Shown here in pieces: positions 6,741 through 13,122 of a stretch of DNA of 13,122 nt. The translations under genes were made by a program, and so were the position numbers. Source of the stretch: Rhodobiaceae bacterium (GTDB lineage Bacteria; Pseudomonadota; Alphaproteobacteria; Parvibaculales; Parvibaculaceae); assembly GCA_002746275.1 (NCBI GenBank), contig NVWR01000001.1, positions 1,128,671 to 1,141,792 of the forward strand, written 5' to 3'. Numbering within the stretch: the first letter of the stretch is position 1; every line of letters begins with the position of its first letter. The notes beneath the pieces are model-generated. The model searched no databases. It was not told where the DNA came from and was given only the letters and a program-made list of their open reading frames with translations.

Positions 6741-7175
6741 TTATGTTTGCACCGCAGATTTCGCGGACGCAATCGCCTCAGCGATCTGTTCTGGCGCGCC
6801 CATATCATCCAACAGAAAATTTTCTCCGTTGGCCGTCAGTATCTCAATGCGCCCCGCCCCAACCAGACCTTGCAGGAAAGAATGGACCGCCCTTACATCA
6901 ATGACCTCACGCAGTGGCAACACAACCTGGCTCGGCTGTCGCCCTCCCGTTGAAACAGTCACAGTGTCTGCCCCAACCATGATCTCGGCACCACGGCCCC
7001 GAAAGAAAGCCCACACAAAAAGCAGAGGCACGCCGATCCCCTCAATAATGAGAGCGAGCAGCCGGAGCGTCTCCAGCGGAGGCTCACGCCCATCCGCCCA
7101 GAAAAGCACCCCCGCCCAGAGCACCGAAATTGTCAGCGCAGGCAAATAGATCGACCAATGTCGCTCGGACCTCAT
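6741..7175 (-). CDS. Membrane protein with bacterial PH-like domain (hypothetical)
   Basis: A 144-residue protein with two predicted membrane helices near the N-terminus (about 8-27, YLPALTISVLWAGVLFW; about 38-59, LLALIIEGIGVPLLFVWAFF). A cytoplasmic region of about 80 residues follows, with alternating beta strands (AEIMVGADTVTVST, SQVVLPLREVIDVRAV, GRIEILTANGENFLL) and ends in a helix EQIAEAIASAKSA. That 'two TM, then PH-like barrel with C-terminal helix' layout resembles bacterial PH (bPH/DUF304-like) proteins. The assignment comes from the pattern only, and the function is unknown. It is the first gene of a leftward operon with the methyltransferase and is divergent from the DMT transporter. 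Confidence 0.7.
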   Translation of the reverse strand: MRSERHWSIYLPALTISVLWAGVLFWADGREPPLETLRLLALIIEGIGVPLLFVWAFFRGRGAEIMVGADTVTVSTGGRQPSQVVLPLREVIDVRAVHSFLQGLVGAGRIEILTANGENFLLDDMGAPEQIAEAIASAKSAVQT

Positions 7176-7264
7176 GCAGACCTCATAAAAAAATCAAATC
7201 GCTCGTGTCCGATTGTCTCAGAACCTCCTCGACTTGTTAAGTCCTGTTGAGATACACCGACGCC

Positions 7265-8140
7265 ATGACACGCCTACGCGCAGATATTCTATTAGGCCTG
7301 ACGGCACTCGTCTGGGGAGCCGCCTTTGTTGGGCAGGCAACGGCGATGGAACACCTGGGTCCCTTTAGTTTTACCGGGGTCCGGTTTTTGCTGGCCACCC
7401 TTGTCGTCCTCCCCTTCGCTTTGGCGGAACATCGCAAAGGCCCGGCAATCCAGCGCAAGCATGGCCTGCGTATGGCAGCCGTCGGATTGATCTTCTTTAT
7501 CGCCAGCACAACCCAGCAGGTTGGCCTGCTTTCAACCACCGTCACCAATGCGGGGTTCCTGACTGCCCTTTATGTGGTGTTTGTTCCCGCTGTTGCCTTC
7601 ATCGCTCTCCGCCAAAAACTTCCGCTCATTGTGTGGCCGGCCGCTGCCCTGTCTTTCGCCGGCACTTGGGCACTTGCAGGTGGCGTGTCCGGGCTGACCT
7701 GGGGCGACGCCATCATGGTGGTAAGTGCCGTCTTTTGGGCGCTTCAGGTCATTTTGATCGGCGCCATCGCGACCAGGTCCAACCGGCCGGTCACTCTTGC
7801 CACGATCCAGTTTGCTGTAACCGCCGCCTTGGGCCTCGCCATTGGGCTCGCTCTGGAAAACCCAACCCTGGAAGGCATCACACACGCCTGGCGCGAGTTG
7901 ATCTTCACCGGTCTCATCTCTGGCGGTCTTGGCTTCACCTTGCAGGCCATCGCCCAGCGCCACACACCCGCATCAGACGCCGCCATCATCATGTCATCAG
8001 AAGCGCTGTTTGCAGCCCTTTTCGGCATGTTCCTGTTGGGCGAGCATCTCGACACCCAGGGCCTGATCGGCTGTGCCGCCATCCTGGGTGCAGTCCTCTT
8101 AGTGCAGTTGGTTCCTTATTGGCGCCGCAAGCGTTCCTGA
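7265..8140 (+). CDS. EamA/DMT-family transporter
   Basis: A 291-residue integral membrane protein with about ten hydrophobic helices arranged as two EamA repeats, a drug/metabolite transporter superfamily architecture. The first repeat opens with the family hallmark LLGLTALVWGAAFVGQ, then GPFSFTGVRFLLATLVVLPFAL; the second starts near TWGDAIMVVSAVFWALQVILIG and ends SSEALFAALFGMFLLGEHLDTQGLIGCAAILGAVLL, with the conserved E-x-L-x-x-x-x-G-x-x-x-L-x-E signature. A basic tail (WRRKRS) follows. Such proteins export metabolites, amino acids or toxic compounds; the substrate is unknown. A TTG at 7247 is possible, but the ATG at 7265 aligns better with family starts. The GlxA-type regulator follows 78 bp downstream on the same strand and may control it (inference). 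Confidence 0.9.
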   Translation: MTRLRADILLGLTALVWGAAFVGQATAMEHLGPFSFTGVRFLLATLVVLPFALAEHRKGPAIQRKHGLRMAAVGLIFFIASTTQQVGLLSTTVTNAGFLTALYVVFVPAVAFIALRQKLPLIVWPAAALSFAGTWALAGGVSGLTWGDAIMVVSAVFWALQVILIGAIATRSNRPVTLATIQFAVTAALGLAIGLALENPTLEGITHAWRELIFTGLISGGLGFTLQAIAQRHTPASDAAIIMSSEALFAALFGMFLLGEHLDTQGLIGCAAILGAVLLVQLVPYWRRKRS

Positions 8141-8165
8141 CCCTCCCGCGTCCATTGCGCTGACC

Positions 8166-8208
8166 TGTCAGTAATGACACTATGAGGGCAGTTTCTGCCA
8201 ACTGTCAG
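8166..8208. promoter_or_regulatory. Dyad and repeat cluster upstream of the GlxA-type regulator
   Basis: TGTCA-GTAA-TGACA (8166-8179) is a perfect 5-bp inverted repeat. The heptamer CTGTCAG at 8165-8171 recurs at 8202-8208, and GGCAG-TTT-CTGCC (8187-8199) lies between. The cluster ends 10 bp before the start codon at 8219. It may be an autoregulatory site of the AraC-type protein. The symmetry is seen; the role is inferred. Confidence 0.4.
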
Positions 8209-8218
8209 GCGAGTACAC

Positions 8219-9244
8219 ATGCCCCAGAGCCCCCTCAAAAAGCCACACCAAAACAAGACCCGCAATATTGTCATTCTCACCTACCCAGGCGGCATGATGC
8301 TAGACGTCGTGGGCCCCGCAGACGTGTTTGCAGCCGCATCGCAATACATCGCAGCGACCTGTGGCGCGGATTTAGCCAAGCACGATGCCTATAAGGTGGA
8401 ACTGGTGGCACTGGAAGCTGGGCCCCTTAGGCTCTCCAACGGCATCCAAATGATTGCCAACCGAAGCTACCGCGATGTGACGGGATCGGTAGACACATTG
8501 ATTTTGGCTGGCGGCAGCGAGAGCGGCATGCATGATATTGCGCAAGACCCGAGCTTTCCCACTTGGTTGAAACGCAAAGCCAACACCGCAACCCGTTTGG
8601 CAAGTGTTTGCACCGGCTCGTTCCTGCTCGCCCGCGCCGGATTGCTCGACGGTCACCGGGCCACCACTCACTGGATGTCGTGTGATCGATTGGCAGCAGA
8701 GCACCCCCAAGTGTCGGTGGTCGAAGACGCCATCTATGTGAAGAGCGGCAGCCTCTACACCTCGGCGGGCGTATCGGCAGGTATCGACCTTGCCTTGGCT
8801 TTGGTGGAAGAAGACTTTGGTCGCGAGATCGCCATGCAGATTGCAAGGCAGTTGGTTCTGTTTTTGCGACGCCCGGGAGGCCAGTCACAGTTCAGCGCAC
8901 AACTCGCCGCCCAAAGTGTGAAGACCGACAAGTTCGAGAGCCTTCTCACCTACGTGACCGAGCACCCCGAAACCGACTTGAGCGTCACCGCCCTGTCCAG
9001 CCGGGTAGCCATGAGCCCGCGCAATTTTGCCAGACTGTTTCGGGAACAGGTGGGCGAAACCCCCGCAAAATATGTGGAACGCGCGCGCTTAGATGCTGCA
9101 AGACGCAGGCTCGAAGAAGACGATGACAAAGTCGAAGCAGTTGCTATCGCCACAGGTTTTGGTACCGCAGAAACCCTGCGCCGCACCATGAAGCGCCACA
9201 TGGCCATAACACCAGAGGCCTACCGCGCAACCTTTGGAGGATAG
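8219..9244 (+). CDS. GlxA family AraC-type regulator (DJ-1/PfpI-like domain + HTH)
   Basis: A 341-residue two-domain regulator. Residues about 15-190 form a DJ-1/PfpI (class I amidotransferase-like) domain: NIVILTYPGGMMLDVVGPADVFAAA at the start, then VDTLILAGGSESGMHD, and the nucleophile-elbow-like RLASVCTGSFLLARAGLLDGHRATTHW containing Cys131. Residues about 235-335 are an AraC/XylS double helix-turn-helix (LSSRVAMSPRNFARLFREQVGETPAKYVERARLDAARRRLEE, then VAIATGFGTAETLRRTMKRHMAITPEAYRATF). Members of this group (GlxA, CdhR, GbdR, ArgR-like) usually activate catabolic genes for small nitrogenous or carbonyl compounds; the ligand here is unknown. The start ATG at 8219 has only a weak ribosome site. 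It converges on the third TetR gene, 34 bp away. Confidence 0.93.
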   Translation: MPQSPLKKPHQNKTRNIVILTYPGGMMLDVVGPADVFAAASQYIAATCGADLAKHDAYKVELVALEAGPLRLSNGIQMIANRSYRDVTGSVDTLILAGGSESGMHDIAQDPSFPTWLKRKANTATRLASVCTGSFLLARAGLLDGHRATTHWMSCDRLAAEHPQVSVVEDAIYVKSGSLYTSAGVSAGIDLALALVEEDFGREIAMQIARQLVLFLRRPGGQSQFSAQLAAQSVKTDKFESLLTYVTEHPETDLSVTALSSRVAMSPRNFARLFREQVGETPAKYVERARLDAARRRLEEDDDKVEAVAIATGFGTAETLRRTMKRHMAITPEAYRATFGG

Positions 9245-9278
9245 ACCGCTCGCGCCAATGACTTAAAGCTCACGCCTT

Positions 9279-9917
9279 TCAGGCTACCGGCGTCTGCAGT
9301 GCCAGGCGCAAGGTTGCAACAACACTGCGGCGGACCCGGTCAATATCCGTCGTTGGGTTGACGATGGACTGGATCGTCATGCCGAGCATAAGAGCCCCCA
9401 CGCTCAAGGCGGTCGCATCCGCATCAACGGCCTTGGGAATTGTGCCCAGCCGCTGCGCGCTTTCAATAAACTCTCGCAGACGATCTCGCACTTTGTCGTG
9501 GGCGGCTGCAAACAGCGGACGCAACTGAGGCTGCGCCCCGATCGATTCCGCCAGCAACACGTGATAGGCGCTCTCCGTGGGCCGCTGCCAGAGAGCTGAA
9601 AAATACAGATCAATGTAACCAATGAGCGCTTCGTGCGGCGGCAGGTCGTCCAGGTGGTTGGCAACAAGCGCACTCTCAAACTGATCCGTCAGATCATTCA
9701 CTAACGCGGCAATCAACCCATCCTTCGATCCGAAGCGCTGGCTCACCAACCCTCGGCTGTACCCTGAACGCTCCCCGATTTTCTCGAATGTCGTAGCGGC
9801 AATTCCAAATTCTGCGACCAGATCAGCCGCCGCCGAAAGCAGCTTGCGCTCGGATTCCGCGCGCCGCTCTGCCTGAGTTTGGCGCGGAGGTTTTGCCTCA
9901 AGGGTCGCTTGTGTCAT
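9279..9917 (-). CDS. TetR/AcrR family regulator divergent from the P450 gene
   Basis: A 212-residue TetR-type repressor. After a basic, polar leader (QTQAERRAESERK), residues about 22-70 form the helix-turn-helix: LLSAAADLVAEFGIAATTFEKIGERSGYSRGLVSQRFGSKDGLIAALV, with SQRFGSKDGL as the recognition helix and turn. The remaining helices (DQFESALVANHLDD onwards) form the dimer/ligand domain, which has no assignable effector. The ATG at 9917 is the natural start. The gene is divergent from the cytochrome P450/rubredoxin pair, and the 92-bp spacer contains an 8-bp inverted repeat (9940-9963), so it most likely represses both itself and the P450 operon until a substrate-like ligand appears (inference from layout). 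Confidence 0.92.
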   Translation of the reverse strand: MTQATLEAKPPRQTQAERRAESERKLLSAAADLVAEFGIAATTFEKIGERSGYSRGLVSQRFGSKDGLIAALVNDLTDQFESALVANHLDDLPPHEALIGYIDLYFSALWQRPTESAYHVLLAESIGAQPQLRPLFAAAHDKVRDRLREFIESAQRLGTIPKAVDADATALSVGALMLGMTIQSIVNPTTDIDRVRRSVVATLRLALQTPVA

Positions 9918-9939
9918 GCCTACAAATCTACCTGTAATT

Positions 9940-9963
9940 TATTTGTTAGACAACCAACAAATA
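9940..9963. promoter_or_regulatory. TetR operator candidate in the TetR-P450 divergent promoter
   Basis: TATTTGTT at 9940-9947 and its exact reverse complement AACAAATA at 9956-9963 are separated by 8 nt. It is 22 bp from the TetR start codon and 46 bp from the chosen P450 start, so it can cover both promoters. On the minus strand a plausible promoter, TTGTCT-N17-TAGATT, has its -35 inside this element. The repeat is seen; binding by the adjacent TetR is inferred. Confidence 0.6.
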
Positions 9964-10009
9964 CCCTGAGAGGATGTCCGCAGAAAATGACCGCCTGTGG
10001 AGGAAAAAC

Positions 10010-11284
10010 ATGCGCATCGCTCAAGACCTTGCTGAAACCATCATCGACCCGGCCGCCTATGCCGATGAAACCCGGGTGCATGATGCCTTCACGAAACTGC
10101 GGGCAGAAACCCCGCTCGGCATCGCTCAACCAGCGGGCTTCGACCCGTTCTGGGTGGTGACCAAGCATGCGGACATTCAACTTATCGAACGTCAGAACGA
10201 GCTGTTCCACAACGGAGACCGCTCCGCCACGCTGACCACCATCGACGCCGACAAGGCGGTGCGGGAAATGATGGGCGGCTCGCCCCATCTCGTGCGCTCA
10301 TTGGTGCAGATGGATAATCCCGACCACATGAACTATCGGCGCCTGACGCAAAACTGGTTCATGCCGCAAAACATCAAAAAGCTTGAGCCTCGCATTCGCG
10401 AAATTGCCAAAACCTTCATCGACCGGATGGCGGCCTTTGGCGGCGAGTGTGATTTCGCCAAAGACGTTGCCCTGCTCTTTCCACTCCACGTCATCATGGA
10501 AATTCTGGGCGTGCCAGAAGCCGATGAGCCCAAAATGCTGAAGCTAACGCAGGAGCTGTTTGGTGCGGCGGACCCGGAACTCAATCGAACCGGCGAAGAG
10601 ATGGACAAAAGCAGTATCACGGTGGACTCCGTGGCCGACACAATCGCCGAGTTCATGGAATATTTTAACGCCATCACCGAGGACCGTCGCGCCAATCCCC
10701 GCGACGATGTCTCCAGCGTCATCGCCAATGGCAAGATCAATGGCGAGCCCCTCGATCATTTTGCCGCCATGTCCTACTACATTATCGCCGCCACGGCGGG
10801 CCATGACACGACATCTCACACCACCAGCGGCGGCATGTGGGCTTTGTGCGAAAGCCCGGACCAGTTCGCGAAACTGAAATCAAATCTCGACCTCATCCCC
10901 TCACTGGTGGACGAAAGCATCCGCTGGGTGACCCCGGTCAAACATTTCATGCGCACGGCAACCGACGACGCAGAAGTCCGCGGCCAGAAAATCGCCAAGG
11001 GCGACTGGCTGATGCTCTGCTACCCTTCTGCCAACCGGGATGAGGAATTGTTCGACGACCCCTTCACCTTTGATGTGGCGCGTTCGCCTAACAAACACAT
11101 TTCCATGGGCTACGGCGCCCATGTCTGCATCGGCCAGCATCTGGCACGGATGGAGATGCGTATCTTCTGGGAAGAACTCCTGCCCCGCCTCGACAGCATC
11201 GAGTTCAGTGGTCAGCCCACCCGCACCAACGGCAATTTCGTCTGCGGACCCAAGGCGATGCCTGTTCGTTACAAAATGCAGTAG
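10010..11284 (+). CDS. Cytochrome P450 monooxygenase
   Basis: A 424-residue soluble bacterial P450. The key family elements are intact: I-helix oxygen-activation motif A263-G-H-D-T-T268, K-helix E302-S-I-R305 and the haem-binding loop with the axial thiolate Cys373 in [17 protein letters not shown] (the first aromatic is Tyr instead of the usual Phe: MGYG for FGxG). The substrate-recognition segment after the C-helix reads [16 protein letters not shown], similar to CYP125/CYP142/CYP124-type enzymes that hydroxylate steroids, terpenoids or fatty acids; that resemblance is only by eye. The ATG at 10010 is chosen because GGAGG at 9999-10003 is 6 nt upstream; the in-frame ATG at 9974 has its purine stretch directly abutting. 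A rubredoxin gene follows after 14 nt, suggesting a shared electron-transfer role. No ferredoxin or reductase gene lies in the window. Confidence 0.95.
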   Translation: MRIAQDLAETIIDPAAYADETRVHDAFTKLRAETPLGIAQPAGFDPFWVVTKHADIQLIERQNELFHNGDRSATLTTIDADKAVREMMGGSPHLVRSLVQMDNPDHMNYRRLTQNWFMPQNIKKLEPRIREIAKTFIDRMAAFGGECDFAKDVALLFPLHVIMEILGVPEADEPKMLKLTQELFGAADPELNRTGEEMDKSSITVDSVADTIAEFMEYFNAITEDRRANPRDDVSSVIANGKINGEPLDHFAAMSYYIIAATAGHDTTSHTTSGGMWALCESPDQFAKLKSNLDLIPSLVDESIRWVTPVKHFMRTATDDAEVRGQKIAKGDWLMLCYPSANRDEELFDDPFTFDVARSPNKHISMGYGAHVCIGQHLARMEMRIFWEELLPRLDSIEFSGQPTRTNGNFVCGPKAMPVRYKMQ

Positions 11285-11298
11285 GCCGGACACGCCCC

Positions 11299-11475
11299 AT
11301 GAGCAGCGACTTCAAAACCTGGCAGTGCCGCACCTGCGGCTACCTCTATGACGAGGCGGAGGGCGACGCGACAGAAGGCTTCGCCCCGGGCACCCGCTGG
11401 GCCGACATTCCCGACGATTGGGAATGCCCCCTCTGCGGCACCGCAAAGTCCGACTTCGACATGGTGGAACTTTAA
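11299..11475 (+). CDS. Rubredoxin
   Basis: A 58-residue [Fe(Cys)4] electron carrier. Four iron ligands are visible as C10-R-T-C13-G and C43-P-L-C46-G, in the standard rubredoxin spacing, together with the family core residues Y15, Y17, G27, P30-G-T, W34, I37-P-D-D-W41 and the Asp/Phe-rich tail. The length is normal for a one-domain rubredoxin. It begins 14 nt after the P450 stop codon on the same strand, with only a weak ribosome site, so it should be co-transcribed with the P450. Rubredoxins classically feed AlkB-type alkane hydroxylases; a P450 neighbour usually has a ferredoxin. The pairing suggests, but does not show, that this rubredoxin donates electrons to the P450. The family assignment is firm. 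Confidence 0.96.
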   Translation: MSSDFKTWQCRTCGYLYDEAEGDATEGFAPGTRWADIPDDWECPLCGTAKSDFDMVEL

Positions 11476-11567
11476 GAACGCTGCAATAGTAAAACGATCA
11501 TACTTCCTTAATATTGGCATCGCACCTTACCCGTCCAAGGTTGGTGCAGTGCATTGGGGAATAAGGC

Positions 11568-12152
11568 ATGTCGAATGAATCTGGTCCCGCGAAGTTCATC
11601 GTGTTCACCACTATTGCCTCGCTAGCAGTCTTCTTTTGGGTTTTCGACGGCATGCCCATCCCAATGGTCGAAGTAAGACCCCTGCAGGTAGATCCGAATC
11701 TACCCACGTGGGAAGAAAGTGTCGCCGCGGGAGAAGTAGCAAGGCAGCGGGAACGACAACGCGGAACGACAGCTATTCCGCACTCCCGCCAGGGCGATGG
11801 CAATTCTGAACATAACGCGATACGCCAGGAAGTATTAGATGCCTACAAATCCTACAAGCGCGCCACATGCAACGCGTCAAAACGGCAACGCCTCCTCGAT
11901 GCAATCACTGCTCTAGATAGCGCAATGGATGTGACTTTTCGGCGTTGCCGCAATGGAGGTTGCGGTGACGGAGGAGCTCGCGAAACCTGGAAAACACCTT
12001 TCGACGACACCGTGCACTATACTATCGCTAAAGTAACAGAAGAAGGTCTGATCGACAGAGGAGAGTTGATGCACCTGCATGGAATAGGAGTTCTTGCGAG
12101 ATCAGCCGCTGACCGAGAAATGGTCGACACCTACCGACGCTGCCAGCGTTAA
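11568..12152 (+). CDS. Hypothetical membrane-anchored protein, unrecognised
   Basis: A 194-residue protein that I do not recognise. One N-terminal membrane helix (FIVFTTIASLAVFFWVF, about 10-26) with no clear cleavage site suggests a signal anchor with the rest in the periplasm. A polar, charged linker (about 45-82, rich in E, R, Q) follows, then a helical segment (IRQEVLDAYKSYKRATCNASKRQRLLDAITALDSAM) and a C-terminal domain. Four cysteines (101, 127, 132, 192) could form two disulfides. A ribosome site, AAGG, is close to the ATG. Codon use (AGA, CTA, GTA, TTA present) looks less GC-biased than the P450 and uvrB neighbours. It sits alone on the plus strand between the rubredoxin (92-bp gap) and uvrB (95-bp gap). 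It is probably a real gene, judging from the membrane segment and long frame. Confidence 0.65.
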   Translation: MSNESGPAKFIVFTTIASLAVFFWVFDGMPIPMVEVRPLQVDPNLPTWEESVAAGEVARQRERQRGTTAIPHSRQGDGNSEHNAIRQEVLDAYKSYKRATCNASKRQRLLDAITALDSAMDVTFRRCRNGGCGDGGARETWKTPFDDTVHYTIAKVTEEGLIDRGELMHLHGIGVLARSAADREMVDTYRRCQR

Positions 12153-12177
12153 AAGCACTGCATCGCACCCCTCACTC

Positions 12178-12194
12178 CTGACACCTCCTGTCAG
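12178..12194. terminator. Short inverted repeat after the hypothetical gene, possible weak terminator or operator
   Basis: CTGACA (12178-12183) and TGTCAG (12189-12194) are exact reverse complements with a 5-nt spacer. It lies 25 bp after the stop of the preceding gene and 53 bp before the uvrB start. The stem is only 6 bp, with no proper U-run, so termination is uncertain. The TGTCAG half-site also occurs in the dyad cluster upstream of the GlxA-type regulator. Confidence 0.35.
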
Positions 12195-12215
12195 TTATCC
12201 CCGTTCTGCCCCTTT

Positions 12216-12230
12216 GAATACCGGGCGAAC
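12216..12230. promoter_or_regulatory. LexA-box-like direct repeat upstream of uvrB
   Basis: GAAT (12216-12219), a 7-nt spacer, then GAAC (12227-12230). Alphaproteobacterial LexA recognises direct repeats GAAC-N7-GAAC (equivalently GTTC-N7-GTTC), so this is a one-mismatch match with the right spacing. It ends 17 bp before the uvrB start codon, consistent with SOS control of uvrB, a known SOS gene in many bacteria. A single mismatch and a short motif make this a candidate only. Confidence 0.4.
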
Positions 12231-12247
12231 CGGGCCATATTGGGCCT

Positions 12248-13122
12248 ATGAGCTCAACCAAATCACCACCGGGACTTTCTGAAGCGCCAGGCGCATCCTT
12301 TGTGCCTGCCAGCGTTGAGAATAGCGGCCCTCGTGCGCCAAATGGCGACGCGCTGGAGCCCTTCACGCCCCACCGGCCCGAGCGACCTGAAAAGTCGGAG
12401 GGCGGCATCGCCTTCAAACTGGTCTCGGAGTTTGAGCCCAAAGGCGACCAGCCGGCCGCGATCAAGGAACTGGTGGCACAGCTCAATGCGGGTGAGCGCG
12501 ACCAGGTGCTGCTCGGCGTCACCGGGTCCGGCAAGACCTTCACCATGGCCAAGGTCATCGAGGCCACCCAGCGCCCGGCGATCATTCTGGCCCCCAACAA
12601 GACGCTCGCCGCCCAGCTCTACGGCGAGTTCAAGAAGTTCTTCCCCGACAATGCGGTGGAATATTTCGTCTCCTATTACGACTACTACCAGCCGGAAGCC
12701 TATGTGGCGCGCACCGACACCTATATCGAAAAGGAAAGCTCGATCAACGAGCAGATCGACCGCATGCGCCACGCCGCCACCCGCTCCCTGCTGGAGCGCG
12801 ACGACGTCATCATCGTGGCGTCCGTGTCGTGCATCTACGGCATCGGCTCGGTGGAAACCTATTCGGAAATGACCTTCAAGGTGAAGGTAGGCGACAAGCT
12901 CGACCGCGGCCAGTTGATCGCCGATCTGGTGGCGCTGCAATACAAGCGCAACGATCAGGCGTTTCAGCGCGGCACCTTCCGGGTGCGCGGCGACACGGTG
13001 GAAGTCTTCCCGGTCCACCTGGAAGACAGCGCCTGGCGCATCAACATGTTTGGCGACGAGGTGGAGGAGATCGTCGAGTTCGACCCCCTCACCGGCCACA
13101 AAACCGGCAAGCTGCCGCTGGT
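12248..13122 (+). CDS. uvrB: UvrABC excinuclease subunit B (5' part; runs off the window)
   Basis: The first 291 residues of UvrB, the damage-verification helicase-like subunit of nucleotide excision repair, which receives DNA from UvrA and positions it for UvrC incision. The conserved region starts with [17 protein letters not shown] (from residue 56, Q-motif-like), then Walker A GVTGSGKT (90-97), [15 protein letters not shown] and the damage-probing beta-hairpin [10 protein letters not shown] (144-153). DRMRHAAT and [17 protein letters not shown] follow, ending in [22 protein letters not shown]. The start ATG at 12248 gives a proline-rich leader of about 55 residues absent from E. coli-type UvrB; no later in-frame ATG precedes Walker A. 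The frame is open to the last base, so the helicase C-terminus and UVR motif lie outside. A LexA-box-like repeat lies just upstream. Confidence 0.97.
   Translation, partial: MSSTKSPPGLSEAPGASFVPASVENSGPRAPNGDALEPFTPHRPERPEKSEGGIAFKLVSEFEPKGDQPAAIKELVAQLNAGERDQVLLGVTGSGKTFTMAKVIEATQRPAIILAPNKTLAAQLYGEFKKFFPDNAVEYFVSYYDYYQPEAYVARTDTYIEKESSINEQIDRMRHAATRSLLERDDVIIVASVSCIYGIGSVETYSEMTFKVKVGDKLDRGQLIADLVALQYKRNDQAFQRGTFRVRGDTVEVFPVHLEDSAWRINMFGDEVEEIVEFDPLTGHKTGKLPL

Noticed and set aside
7231..7243. GACTT-GTT-AAGTC dyad between the PH-domain gene and the DMT transporter.
   Set aside because: Only 5-bp arms with no promoter elements aligned to it; too short to call an operator or terminator.
11522..11547. 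GCACC...GGTGC stem downstream of the rubredoxin considered as a terminator.
   Set aside because: A 5-bp stem with a 16-nt loop and no T-run after it.
12263..13099. A 278-codon open frame on the minus strand opposite uvrB.
   Set aside because: It is entirely antisense to the conserved UvrB coding sequence with Walker A and beta-hairpin motifs; long antisense frames are expected in GC-rich genes with third-position bias.

Overview
The window looks like chromosomal DNA from a Gram-negative, free-living proteobacterium, most likely a marine alphaproteobacterium. The reasons are moderately high GC, a class GN ('marine proteobacterial') sortase with its dedicated VIT/vWA target, a UvrB with a long proline-rich N-terminal leader, and an alphaproteobacterial-style LexA half-site pair in front of uvrB. 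The species assignment is inference only. No IS element, prophage gene, CRISPR array, tRNA or rRNA was seen.

Layout. (1) Positions 43-1145, minus strand: an NTF2/SnoaL-like protein followed by a TetR regulator in one operon, with a 26-bp pseudo-palindromic operator candidate just upstream. (2) 1397-4221, plus strand: a secreted, membrane-anchored vWA/VIT sortase substrate and its sortase, overlapping at the stop/start. (3) 4230-4904, minus strand: a glutathione S-transferase-like protein, convergent with the sortase and divergent from a TetR regulator (5262-5876). The AT-rich spacer between GST and TetR is packed with dyads, including a perfect 26-bp A/T palindrome. (4) 5927-7175, minus strand: a bacterial PH-domain membrane protein and a SAM methyltransferase. 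(5) 7265-9244, plus strand: an EamA/DMT transporter and a GlxA-type AraC regulator. (6) 9279-9917 (minus) and 10010-11475 (plus): a TetR regulator divergent from a cytochrome P450 plus a 58-residue rubredoxin, with an inverted repeat in the shared promoter region. (7) 11568-12152: an unrecognised membrane-anchored protein. (8) 12248 to the window end: the 5' part of uvrB.

How the genes work together. The window is a string of small regulator-plus-enzyme modules. Three TetR proteins and one GlxA-type regulator sit beside a GST, a P450/rubredoxin pair, an NTF2-like protein and a DMT exporter, which suggests responses to hydrophobic or xenobiotic small molecules. The sortase/target pair is an independent cell-envelope module. 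The most notable points are the Gram-negative sortase pair with an LPQTA (not LPXTG) signal and no dedicated two-component system beside it, the P450-rubredoxin gene pair, and several strong candidate TetR operators that can be tied to specific neighbours.
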